Part shown: positions 48,060 to 60,000 of the stretch, piece by piece
Numbering within the stretch: position 1 is the stretch's first letter
Layout: each line of letters opens with the position of its first letter
Assembly (NCBI RefSeq): GCF_021730395.1
Contig: NC_069364.1
Span: 81,895,501-81,959,500 of the forward strand
From: Mercenaria mercenaria
Lineage: Eukaryota > Mollusca > Bivalvia > Venerida > Veneridae
Direction of reading: 5' to 3'
Length of the DNA stretch: 64,000 bases
Program-made: the position numbers and the translations under genes
Notes under the pieces: generated by a model
What the model saw: the letters and a program-made list of their open reading frames with translations, nothing else
Databases searched by the model: none
Told to the model about the DNA's origin: nothing

Positions 48060-49633
48060 TGCTGCATTGACAAGCTTACAAAATTTGTTTCATATTGCCG
48101 ACGAGTGCAAAAAGCAAATTTTCAAAGCGCGAAATACCATACTTACATGAGACCATTATAATATTTTTCTAGATGTAAAATGTTAAATTTGCTCATACAT
48201 TTCAATAATTATGTTGCAAATAAGAACCTATCTTTTATAGAAAGTGTAGTAAAAAAGAAACAACTATTCACGTGCACAAAGTCGTCTGCTGCAATATTGC
48301 TGTCTGTTCGAAACCCCCCAAAAAATCTATATACAAAATGTAAAAACCTCTTGTTTAGCATCTTAGAATACTTTTGGTAAATTTGAAATGAGATTGATTT
48401 TGCACGCTTGCGAAAATAATTACATTGAGGGTACATTATTATAATTCTGGCGGGAAAGAAGCACATGCGTTTCATGACTGATATTGTGTTTGCAGAAGGG
48501 CTACTCCAGTCTCTTTTCAAGTCAATATAAATCAAAAGGGTATTAACAGCGGGAACTATTATTTCCTGTCCATTTCTGCTCCTGAGATTGGTAACCTGTC
48601 TTATTCATTCAATACGCCTCTCCCGATTAAACTCGTTGGTGCTGCCACAGAAAAAAGTTATGGATGCCGCCATTTTTATTCGATGTCGCTGCGCAAAATT
48701 CATCAATTTATCGGATGTTAATATGAAAATAACTCAGAACATCATGTTTCACGACTTGAAGTACAGACGGTAAACAAAAATCCTGAACTCTGAGCGCTAA
48801 AAATGAATTAATTGCTGACGCACTCTGTATATTTCGGTGGGAAAACAATACACATGCGTTTATATCGTAAGTTTTCTGTTTATTAAATGTGTGCATATTT
48901 TCCTCGTAACATATGCAAAATGATTTCAGTATTTAGAGCCTTATGTAAATTACTTTAAGTAAATTTTCAGAAATGTAGATTGTTTTAGCACACAGTATTT
49001 ACGGAAGGAAATTTTTAGATCGATGTCTGGGGATTGGGAGTGTGACTTTTTCGGTGAATCCTTATAAACTACATTACCATGGATCCTTAGCCTCATCAGA
49101 TATCACTCTCTCTCCCCTTACATTAAGTTTGTATGTTAAAAAAAAACATGAACAAAATTAAAAAAAAAAATAAACCCTACGAAATGAAATACGTTTTACA
49201 CTACCACACATCCTACCCAGACTGAGGTCCAGCGCTCACACATAAAATGATAACAACAATTTAGAATCTTATTCATTGTTGTAGAAGAGCAGAAAGAAGT
49301 TTAATTGTATCATTTAAAATTTAGATTTTTTTTTCAAATATTCGCAAAAGTATCAACAAATCAGATGTAAAATGACATAAGATATCTTTTCATATTTTAT
49401 TCATTTATCTTCATGAGAAATATAAAATAATTAGTTATAAGTAGCAGTGGAATAAAAAAGATAATTTGCCTACCTACCTACCCAACTTTACAGAGTAGGA
49501 TCGAGAGACAGCAAACAAAGACTATTTAAATGTGGCCTTATGGCTAACATTTTTTCCCATTTCCTTTCAAAAATGTATCTTTAAAAAACTATCAATTCAA
49601 AATAAATTTGAAACCATTCATATCATTTTTTGT
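48060..49633. other. Spacer with a diverged transposon end at 49465-49545
   Basis: No gene recognised. 49465-49545 (CCTACCTACCTACCCAAC, then GACAGCAAACAAAGACTATT, then GTGGCC) lines up with the right end of the 9.17-kb element at 38705-38785, so it is a solitary, diverged end of that family. A-rich runs at 49138-49172 may belong to the same remnant. Confidence 0.5.
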
Positions 49634-50160
49634 CGAGCCCGCTTGCGGTGAGCTCGATATAGTCGCCACCTTTGGCAGTCCGGTATATGTGTGTCCGTCC
49701 GATTTTGTCAGGACCATAACTTTGACATGCATGGACCAATCTTGTTTATATTTGGCATGAATGTTTACCTCAATGAGAAGGAGTGTCATGCACAAACCCC
49801 ATGTTCCTATCTCAAAGGTCAAGGTCACAGTTGGAGGTCAAAGGTCAAATTGAAGTTTGTCCTGACCATAACTTCGACATGCATGGACCAATCTTGTTTA
49901 TATTTGGCATGAATGTTAACCTCAATGAGAAGGAGTATCATGCGCAAACCCCGTGTTCCTATCTCAAAGGTCAAGGTCACAGTTGGAGGTCAAATTGAAG
50001 TTTGTCCGGAGCATTTCTTATTCATGCATGGTGGGATTTTGATGTAACTTGGCATGATTGTTCACCATTATGAGACGGATTGTCATGCGCAAGAACCAGG
50101 TCCCTAAGGTCAAGGTCACACTTAGAGGCCAAAGGTGCTGGTGGGCTTGACATTCTGTCC
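49634..50160 (+). repeat. Hairpin-headed tandem repeat (151-bp units)
   Basis: The head TCGAGCCCGCTTGCGG then GAGCTCGA folds as a hairpin, followed by GTCCGTCCG and units beginning CCATAAC at 49714 and 49865, with a third diverged unit. Units carry CATGCATGGACCAATC, TCAAAGGTCAAGGTCACAG and, at 49835-49847, AGGTCAAAGGTCA. Confidence 0.8.
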
Positions 50161-50221
50161 GTGGGCATGCAGAATATATTTCTAGTAATTGATCAAAACT
50201 TTTATTTAAGCTAGATGATAT

Positions 50222-50473
50222 TTTATGCCCCTTGAAGGGCGGCATATTAGTTTTCAACTGTCCGTCCATTCGTCACAACGTTAACTTTTTGCATGAAGGC
50301 ACTTTACTAGCGAGCCACTGCACCCAGGACCTTCAGACTTCACATGCTGATAGTACTTATTGAGTACACGACCCCTACTGACTTTGGGGTCACCAGGTCA
50401 AAGGTTAAGGTCACCAGGTCAAAGGTCAAGGCGCTGCGGGGGCATTTGTCACCATTAGTGACAGCTCTTGTTT
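50222..50473 (+). repeat. Hairpin-ended repeat, single unit (ATGCCCC family)
   Basis: Starts TTTTATGCCCCTTGAAGGGC (hairpin) then CATATTAG, has GTCCGTCC, one core unit with TTTTTGCATGAAGGCAC and AGGTCAAAGGTCA (50416-50428), and ends GGGGGCATT, stem TGTCACCATTAGTGACA (50447-50463), tail GCTCTTGTTT. A three-unit sister lies at 61287-61838. Confidence 0.85.
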
Positions 50474-51092
50474 GAAATTCATGTAACCTACATGGTATGC
50501 AAGTTGAAATTTATTGTATTCCTTTGTGGCCTTGCAAAATTGTCGATTTTTAGAATTCAGACTTTTCAGTATTAAGAGTGCATTTCTTACTGAATTTAAG
50601 AGAAAAGATTGGGACTTTGGAAATCATCTGACTTTCAGAGTTACCAGCAGGTCTGGTTTTTACTGTAACAATTCAATGTAGAGTTCAAACTTGCCATGTA
50701 GGTAAGTGGCAATGAGACAATGTGCAGGAGGCATATATTGGGATGGTAGGTCAAAGGTCAAGGTCACTCATTCAGCTCAGATATCAAACCTGTCCTTGAT
50801 ATTTTTTTGAAAAAAAAAAAAAAACAATAAATAATTCAACATATTGACTTGAAACTTGAACCATCCACACCCCCCACCTCCCTCCTTAAGGAGTACAATA
50901 AATGTATATTGAATATTAAGAGATTTTAAGTGAATTAAAAGTGAAATGTTGACATTTGATTAATTTTGATAATATAATTAAATACATGCAACTTGTGTAA
51001 TTGCTGCATCAGTTTATTACGTTAAAATTTATATTGCTTTTTATTCTGTCTTTCTTACGTTACAGATGCCAGTGTGTTTTCAATAACTGAGG

Positions 51093-54000
51093 ATGAACAT
51101 TTCTGCAACATCCGCAGTGTTTGCTGAGAATGTCACTGCTGGCCCAATGTTGGTAGAGAATATTACTTCTACTACTAGTTTGATTGGAAACACTCATACA
51201 ACTCTGAGGATTGTTGATGCTGTGTTTGGTAATGACTCGCTTATTTCCACAAACTGGAGTTCCATGGCTTTGGGCTGCTTGTCATGGAAGCCACCAAACC
51301 ACACCTTATTTCAGGTATTGATCTTTACATAATATACAGCAAGTATTCAAGAGAAAATATCTAACCGGTTTTCTTTTCTTTTCACATGAAATTATGTATT
51401 CAAATGTGGATTTGTTTGTCAGTTATACAAAGAAGGAATTAAGCATTGTATATTCTGCACTAAACAAAGATTCATGCACTGACCATTGAGAGAACAATAT
51501 CACTTTAGTCATGATATCAAATGGCTCCATGATGTCTGACTCATTCCTATTTTGATGAAATAAATCCAGCATAATTTATGCCATCATGCTTAAATGAGCA
51601 TGTTAAATTGAAAATAAACAATGCCTTACTGTTGTTTATCGTCTGATATACCATGGTTCAGAATTCAGTCAGAACTCGGACTGACACCCTGGTGGTTCAA
51701 TTCCTGCATATTTGAACTCTGAACTGTGGTAAATCAAATGATGAGCATTTCAAAGGCCTTGATTATTTAATAAATGAAGGATTAAAGTAATTTGATTTTT
51801 TGCCTGTGCTTTTTCTGAAGGTCTGGATTTAGGTTTCTGAATTGTGGCCCTAAGATGTAGCAGTCCAATGCCAGAACCCTTTATTACATACAGACCATCT
51901 TATTTGACAGTATCATTTAAAGCTGGAATAAATTTTTGTTTTAAGATACTGATGTATTTCAACAATGCATGTTTTCATACTTTCTTTTTGACTAGGTTGC
52001 CAATGCAGTTTTGTTCCTTGGGCTGTTGTCACCCCATATAAAGCATGGAGTTCTGTTCTTACATACAGCATTTGTGATCAGTATGTAACTTTATTTCCTT
52101 TAAATGAATTGGATTTGTAAAACAGTTGTGCTGTAAAAGAAATTGACATACTGAAACTTTCAACAGTTTAATTGTCTATTGTTTTTTTGTTTTATTATTG
52201 AATATGTAGAATGCCAGGATTTAGTAGAATCAGTGATACAGTTGTTAAGATCAGGCCTAATGTTTACAAAACTGTTTACGGTACCAGTTGAGTTAGAGAT
52301 TGAAATTTTAATAGCAAATTTTACTAGGACTTCAAGATTAAATATATGTCATGTCTAGTTGATCATAGGTGCAATAACTGATGAAATAAGGATAGTTCTT
52401 TTGAAAACAATTTTGAATAGAAATGACTGTGGAGGCTTATTTTAACTGTTACAGTACTGGTGGTCATAACTGATAGGTATTGGAGTGTAACTTTCACCAA
52501 ATGTTCTCACAATTGGGACACTCACAAGTGCAATCCATTTATACATGTATGTGTATTATAGCGTTATTTATGAGCTGATGTTTGCTTTCGTTAAGTCTTC
52601 ATCAAGGTTCTTGTTTACTATCTTTCAGGTTTCCTGTTGCTGTCAGTATGGGCCTGGATTGTATTATGTGCTCCGGACTATTTTTCCTGGAACTTTGCGT
52701 TCATGATTATAAACATCATCCAGACATTGATGATACTTTACAACATCAAACCTATAAAGTTTGAGGAGAACATTGAAAGACTGTATCAGACTGTGTTCCA
52801 ACCAATGAATGTCTCCAGGTATGCACATCAGTGCAGGCTGATCTTGGTCTGCACTGGTCGCAAAGGCAGAATAACTTGCCGTTGGCAGGCTGAAGCTTAA
52901 ACCTAAAGCATCAGGGTTTTCACTAACTGTGACTTTATTTTGCAAAATCCAGATATTAACTGTACACCCTTCTAAAAGTGTCTGATGGTGGTATATCATT
53001 AACAATGTCATTTTGATTGGGAAAAATGTAGAAATGAGGCAAAATCACAGTTGTTTTTTTTTTATTATAGAAATTTTACAAAACCTTTGCATGATGTGAT
53101 TGGCTAGCACAAATCATGGATTTCTTGATCATATTCTGTCTTTCATTTTGCACGAGCTTTGAAAAAATCAGCTCATTTTGATAAAAATTGCTAACTTGAT
53201 TGAGTAGTTACTGAATCAGTTTCAAAGGCCTGTACTTTTTATACTCTACCTAGTGGAAATTTTAATGTTACAATATTTGAAAATTTATCTGTACATAAAA
53301 ACTAAAGAAAGCCACTTTCATTCAGCAATTAAAATGAAATATTTATAACTATATCCTTTTTATTAGCTCACCTGTCACATAGTGACAAGGTGTGCTTTTG
53401 TGATCACCCTTTGTCCGTTGTCTGTGCGTGCGTGCATCCGTCAACAATTTCTTGTCTGCGCGATAGTGGTTTCATTTATGATTTTATTTTAACCAAACTT
53501 GCACACAACTTGTATCACCATGAGATCTCGGTTCCTTTCTTGAACTGGCCAGATCCCATAATGGGTTCCAGAGTTATGGCCCCTGAAAGGGCCAAAATTA
53601 GCTATTTTGACCTTGTCTGCACAATAGCAGCTTTATTTATGATTTGATTTTAACCAAACTTGCACACAACTTGTATCACCACAAGGTCTTGGTTCCTTTT
53701 TTGAACTGGCCAGATTCCATTATGGGTTCCAGGGTTATGGCCCCTGAAAAGGCCAGAATTAGCTATTTTGACCTTGTCTGCACTATAGCAACTTCATTTA
53801 TGATTTTATTTTAACCAAACTTGCACACAACTTGTATAAGCATAAGATCTTGGTTCCTTTCTTGAACTGGCGAGATTCCATTATGGGTTCCAGAGTTATG
53901 GCCCCTGATACGGCCAGAATTAGCTATTTTGACCTTGTTTGCACAATAGCTGCTTCATTTATGATTTGAATTTAATCAAACTTGCACAAAACTTGTGTCA

Positions 54001-57000
54001 CCATAAGATCTCGGTTCCTTTCTTGAACCGGCCAGATCCCTTAATGGGTTCCAGAGTTATGGCCTCTGAAAGGGCCAAAATTAGCTATTTTGACCTTGTC
54101 TGCACAATAGCAGCTTTATTTATGATTTGATTTTAACCAAACTTGCACACAACTTGTATCACCACAAGATCTTGCTTCCTTTCTTGAACTGGTGAGATTC
54201 CATCATGGGTTCCAGAGTTATGGCCCCTTAAAGGTCCAAAATTGGCTATTTTGGCTTTTGCAGCCATATAGAGACTTCATTTATAGTTTTAATTTGATAC
54301 AAACTTCCAAAATATCTTCAACAACAATAAATCTTGGATTCCATGACAAATCAGATCCAATCGTAGGTTCCAGAGTTATTTTATATCTGATTACCTCCCC
54401 TGATTGTAATCAAAATGGATTTATATCAGTAAGTACTTATAGGACTTATTTGAAATTTCATTATTGTTATGAGTTGGACTGAGACAATCCGGGTAGATAA
54501 CTATGGACTGATTTTATGTCAAATTACCTCCCTTTATTTCAAATTAAAATGGGTATATCTCCATAACAAATGAAGATACTGATCTGAAATTTCATTTATG
54601 TCAACAGATTTATTTGGCAGGTCCTTCTTTTGTTCACTTACAATGTTTTTTTTTAATTACTTTCCTTTTACGTTACTATAAATAGCTTATTTTTAGTAAC
54701 TTGTTCCTGTCCTTTCGACTTAGATATTTTTTTTTTAGGACCTTTCCTCAAGTGCAATGATAACAGGTGAGCTATATAGGGCCATCATAGCCCTCTTGTC
54801 TGGAGTATCATATGCTTGCCTTGTAGGAGATTATTCAAGAAGTTGATAGACAAGAACTTTTGTCTGGAATCCACATTGTATGAAGGTGATGCATATGCTG
54901 CACAAGGTATAACTAAAACTGATCGTCTCGGACTGCTTGTTTCTGGAACGTGAGTATTATAACTATCATATTGTTATGCGGGTAAAATAATAACTGTGGA
55001 TTTACCATTTTAGCTCACCAGAGCACAAAGTGCTCAAGGTGAGCTATTGTGACCAGTCATTGTCCGGCATCTTTTGGCGTGTGACGTGCATCGTCTATCA
55101 ATATTTGCCTTGTGAACACTCTTTGAGGCCACAGTTGTGACCCAGTATTTATGATACTTGTTCAGAATGTTTGTCTTTATGATCTCTAGGTCAAGTTTGA
55201 AACTGGGTCATGTGGGTCAAAAACTAGGTCAATAGGCCAGATCAGCTCTGGTGAGCGATGTAGGGCCATCGTGGCCCTCATGTTTCAAGGACTCATTAAA
55301 AGCCATGTTGATGCCTTTGAAAGAAAATATATTTATAATGTTTGAACTATCCTGTCAATTTCACTTTATTGTGTACTCAACTCCTACATTTTCCGTCCTA
55401 TTCAAATGAAACTGAATGCCTTTTAGGGGCAGCCAGAACTAAGATATAAAAAAAACATTCACTTAAACTGCTTAAAAGATCTTTACTAAACTTGGTCTGT
55501 AGCATTCTTGGGATGGATCTTTCTCAGTTTTATTCAGATGTGTCTGCTTGACTGCAGGTAAGTGTTGCAGAAATATTTTTAAACAACTTCTTCTCATGAA
55601 GCACTTGATGAACCAAATAATCTGTATAGGGGTGTAACGATACATCGAAATATCGATGCATTGCGATAGTGTCCCAATAGTATGCATCGATAGAAAAGTC
55701 ATGATCCAATAACAATCGCCGATAGTTCCTTCAACAATCGAAAGTTTCGATAGTTTTAAAATTTTAGTCAATTTTAGTAAATACAGAAATAATTTATAAT
55801 TTATAAACCAAGAAACAGAGCCAGCTTTCATTTGCGCTTTGGAAAATGTTTACGTCTCCATTACAGTAGTTACCCTCACGGAAATAAACTTCCACAAAGG
55901 ACTGGGAAGTCTGGGAGAAAATAAATAAATTTGGTTTCTGAGAAACTTTGATTGAATATATTTAAATAACCTGTTAATCTTAAATGAGAAAATGTACAAT
56001 GGAGAAAGTAGGTTACTTGTATGATATAGCAAACTGTTCGGTAGGGCCCTTCATTTAGTGCTGGTACACCTTAGTCCGATCCGTCAATTTTCGTCTTTTT
56101 CGATGATTTGGGTTATTAAATTCGTTAAATTGTTGACATTCGCAACAAAATGGCCGATTCGTTTGAGTATACCTTGCATAGGTTTATTGTTTTACTTATT
56201 GTTTCAAAGCCAAGGAAGGCAAGAAATAGAAAAAATGTTAAAAATAGTTAATGTTAGATTTTATTGCTGTCCATTTCAGTTATACAAACATGTATCTCAA
56301 TGTGTATTAACAGCAATTATAAACAGTGCCGTGTCTTACATTGAGTAACAATGCCAGTTGGTAGTTTTACTGTATAAAACATGGTGGCCGATAACTATTG
56401 CAATAGTATTGCAATAGTAACCTGCAGTAGAATAGTATCGCAATAGTTTTTCAGCAATATCAGTAGTATTGCAATAGTCAAAATTGGCCTCAATAGTCAC
56501 CCCTAAATCTGTAGCACCCTTTGTTTGTTTAAATGGTTATGCATTTTTGGGGCTATAACAGATAAAAAGCTTTAAGTTATTTTTAATGAGCTGTTAATTG
56601 GCTTTTCATTAAAATTTCTCAAAGGCAAGGTCAAAAGGTCAGGATCCTCATAAGCGAGCATCTTATATATTATTATTTGTCCATTTGAACCTCTTATTTG
56701 GACTTAACATTATCACGAGTACCCCAGTATCCTGTGTATTCATCTCTTCAGATTCCATCAAATTCACATGAAAGGAAAGTAGTAACTTTGATATTAAGTA
56801 ATATCTAAGTCTCCCCCTAATTAAGTAATGTCTCCCACTAAGTGTAATGATAAAAATAATAACAAATTTAAGCATAGTTATGGCCCTTGATTGTCAAAAG
56901 CTGTGATGTAATTGTTGCTTCTAGAGTAGACCAGTGATTAGAATTCTACCAGACTTCACAGGAGTGATCAGTGCCAAACCTAGTTATGTATATTATAGCT

Positions 57001-60000
57001 TTGTTATACATGTAGTTCAGTTATTTACCTTGTTATGGCATGTGTCATACAATATTTTGTTGTACAAATTGGACATTACTCTAGTTTCAAAATGATTTCT
57101 TATGAGAAAAATTAAGAAAAGTATGTTACACCAGGGAAATTCATAAACTAATAGTTTCAATATTTTTCAATGTTTACACTTGTAACACATACTTGTATGC
57201 TTCAGGATGAAAGTTTACAGCCACCGTAATCTGTTACACCTCGTACAGGAGATGGAATTCATTGACTCTCCTGAATTTGAAAGTAGTGTTACTGGGGATG
57301 AGAAATTTCAGGTAGTTGAAAGCATGTAAATGTCACATTGATTTTTAGAATTATCAGACTGGTTCTCATGATACGTTTTATAGCAACTTCATCTGGAGTT
57401 CAGTTTAAGGTAGTTCTGCATGTTTGATTTACTGGAAGTGATGGCGTAACGTCATTTGACTGGAAAACGTAGAATAAAGGCTGGATTTGGCAGATAGAAA
57501 TGAAAATCATTTTATGAATTAATGGCAACCCGTGAGTAAATTTATTAATATTAGGGATGGGAGTGGTTAACCAGTTAACTAAGTACTTGCAGACTAGAAA
57601 CACCTCAGTTTTAACACGGCTGTTTAACCAACACCAAAGTGTCTACCTAACATCTTTTCGATCAGTTACCCAGATTATACAAACACAAAGGTGTGAATCA
57701 ATGCACAGTGGTCAATAATGACCCCTGACAGGTAACACCTGCTTGAAAAGTTGTGATCACTGTAAATTGTAATTATGCTGCTTATTGCCATACCGCTTCT
57801 ATCATAAACAATTAGAAAATCACACCACGTCAGTGTGCAAACGTTAAAAGCAGCGGTACATCATAAAGATTAAGAACATGCCATTTATAATTTAAAAAGT
57901 AAACCAGTCCAATTTTATGCCGACCGCAGTTTGCTTGCAGTTTGAAATATAGCATAGCTAACAAGAAACTTAAAGACAATTTTTTTTTGTGTTTTGATAT
58001 TTCTTATGTTATTACATGTGGACGTAAAATGTTACTTGTAATATATCAATCAACTGTTATCATCTGTGTTGGTTTTACATTCTTGAGTTTTCCCTTTAGC
58101 CCAATGTAATTATTTACAACTGTATCCAACAAAAATGGTTTTGAAACATTATATCACTGCTTACGGGAGCCATGGTGAAACAACTTATGATTTTGAATTA
58201 TCTTCCTTTAATAGTGAACAAAGGCTAAATACAGTCGATTCTCGCCTGTTCCGGTTATGGACACCACTTTTAACGAGTAACCGAGTACTCGATCGAAAAA
58301 ATCGGCGAGTACATGAGTACCAAAATCAGTACTCGTTGCCATCCCTAATAAAAATAGTAAGGTTAGTATCTTTCTAAAGTTAAACTATGATATTAAAACA
58401 TCTGACACATTAAATAATTCTAAATAATGTACTGAAATTAGCTTTAAATGTGCTATTCACTTTAATTATAGTCAAATATCTCAAAAATAAGCACACGGAT
58501 CAATACATTTTATTTCACCACATTATAGATCATATGTTTATTTACAACTGTGAGAAGTTCCATTAAAATCTACATTGTAGAAAATTTTCTATTTGTGAAA
58601 ATGTTATGAAAATTGTGATTTTCCCATTGACTCGCATTATGAAAACTTGCGTGAGGTCCAATTTTTTCAAATCAGTCTAGCAAAAAATCAAGCACATGAA
58701 TCTATCTTTTTTATTTGCAGAATTCTCTAAGTATATTCAGAACTTTTGGAAAAAAACAGGGTTTAATCAAATTCTACATTGTAGAAAATATTTTGATCCG
58801 AACATGCAGAACTACCTTAATATGTTGTTACTGGCCGTGTACTTTACTATGTTCCAGTTTCTGCAATAATACACACTACTGTAAAATCATATAATTTTGT
58901 GGGCATGAAATTTCGAGGTTTTGGTCAAAACAGCAATTTTGTGGGGATATGAATTTGTGGATTTCAACATTTGAACATGGGAATTTGAATAGGAATTTTA
59001 CTTGTTCATTGGGATTAAATTTTGTGGATTGACTCAACCACAAAATCCATGAAAATTAGTCCCCCACGAATATTAATGATTTCACAGTATATTTGTTGAA
59101 TTTTCTAATTGTGTATTTTGATTTATACAAATTGTGAACAAGTATGAGACAGATAATTTCGTTCAACAGTCTAGTTACATCTGTCAGTTCTCAAAAATGA
59201 TTAATTCTTCACAGTCACCGTTTGTGGGGATTTTTTTTAAAAATGTCAAATGGTTTTTATTTACACAGAATTTATTATCAGATGCCTTTTTAACATTGAA
59301 AGTAACAACAGAACAGAAAAAAAAGTTTTAAATTTATGAAGAGTGTTAATTTGACTTGTCTTTCCAAAAATGTGTTAGACACATGTATACTCTTAGATTC
59401 TTTTCATTACCTAGGATACTTTGAGAAAATAAAAGGCCACTTTTACAAAATACAAGTCTTAACAAAATGTACAGTCAAAATAATGTAGTGTTAGTGAGTC
59501 ACTTTAGTGTACAGTCAATGTACTGTAGTACATAGAAAACTGTGAGTGTGTCACTTTCGTGTATGGACAGATTAATCAATAGACATGTATTAGATAGGAA
59601 ACTTGTGAGTGAGTCATTTCAGTGTACATTATATGGTCAAAGTATTGTCCTGCATAGAAACTGTGAGTTAGTGAATTTAGTATATGTTCAAAGTTATGTA
59701 GTACATAAAAAACTTATGAATGGGCCACTTTCTTATACGGTCGGGGTAATGTAGTGCATAGCATGACAGTGAGTGAGCCACTTTCATGTATGTTCAAAGT
59801 AATGTAGTACATAGAAAACTGTGAGTGAGATACTTTAGTGTATGGTCAAGGTAATGTAGTGCATAGAAGTGTAAGGTCAAAATATTGTATTGCACAGAAA
59901 ACAGTGAGGGAGTCTTTTTAGTGTACTGTCAACGTATTGTAGTACATAGAAAACCTGTGAGCAAGTCACTTTAGTGTATGATCAAAGTAATGTCTTTGAG

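Noticed and set aside
48209-48535. 108-codon minus-strand frame
   Set aside because: No recognisable motif, compositional match to flanking AT-rich DNA, no splice or start context.
53390-54482. Open frames of 60-96 codons repeating similar peptides
   Set aside because: They arise from 161-bp non-coding tandem units (161 is not a multiple of 3) and shift frame from unit to unit.
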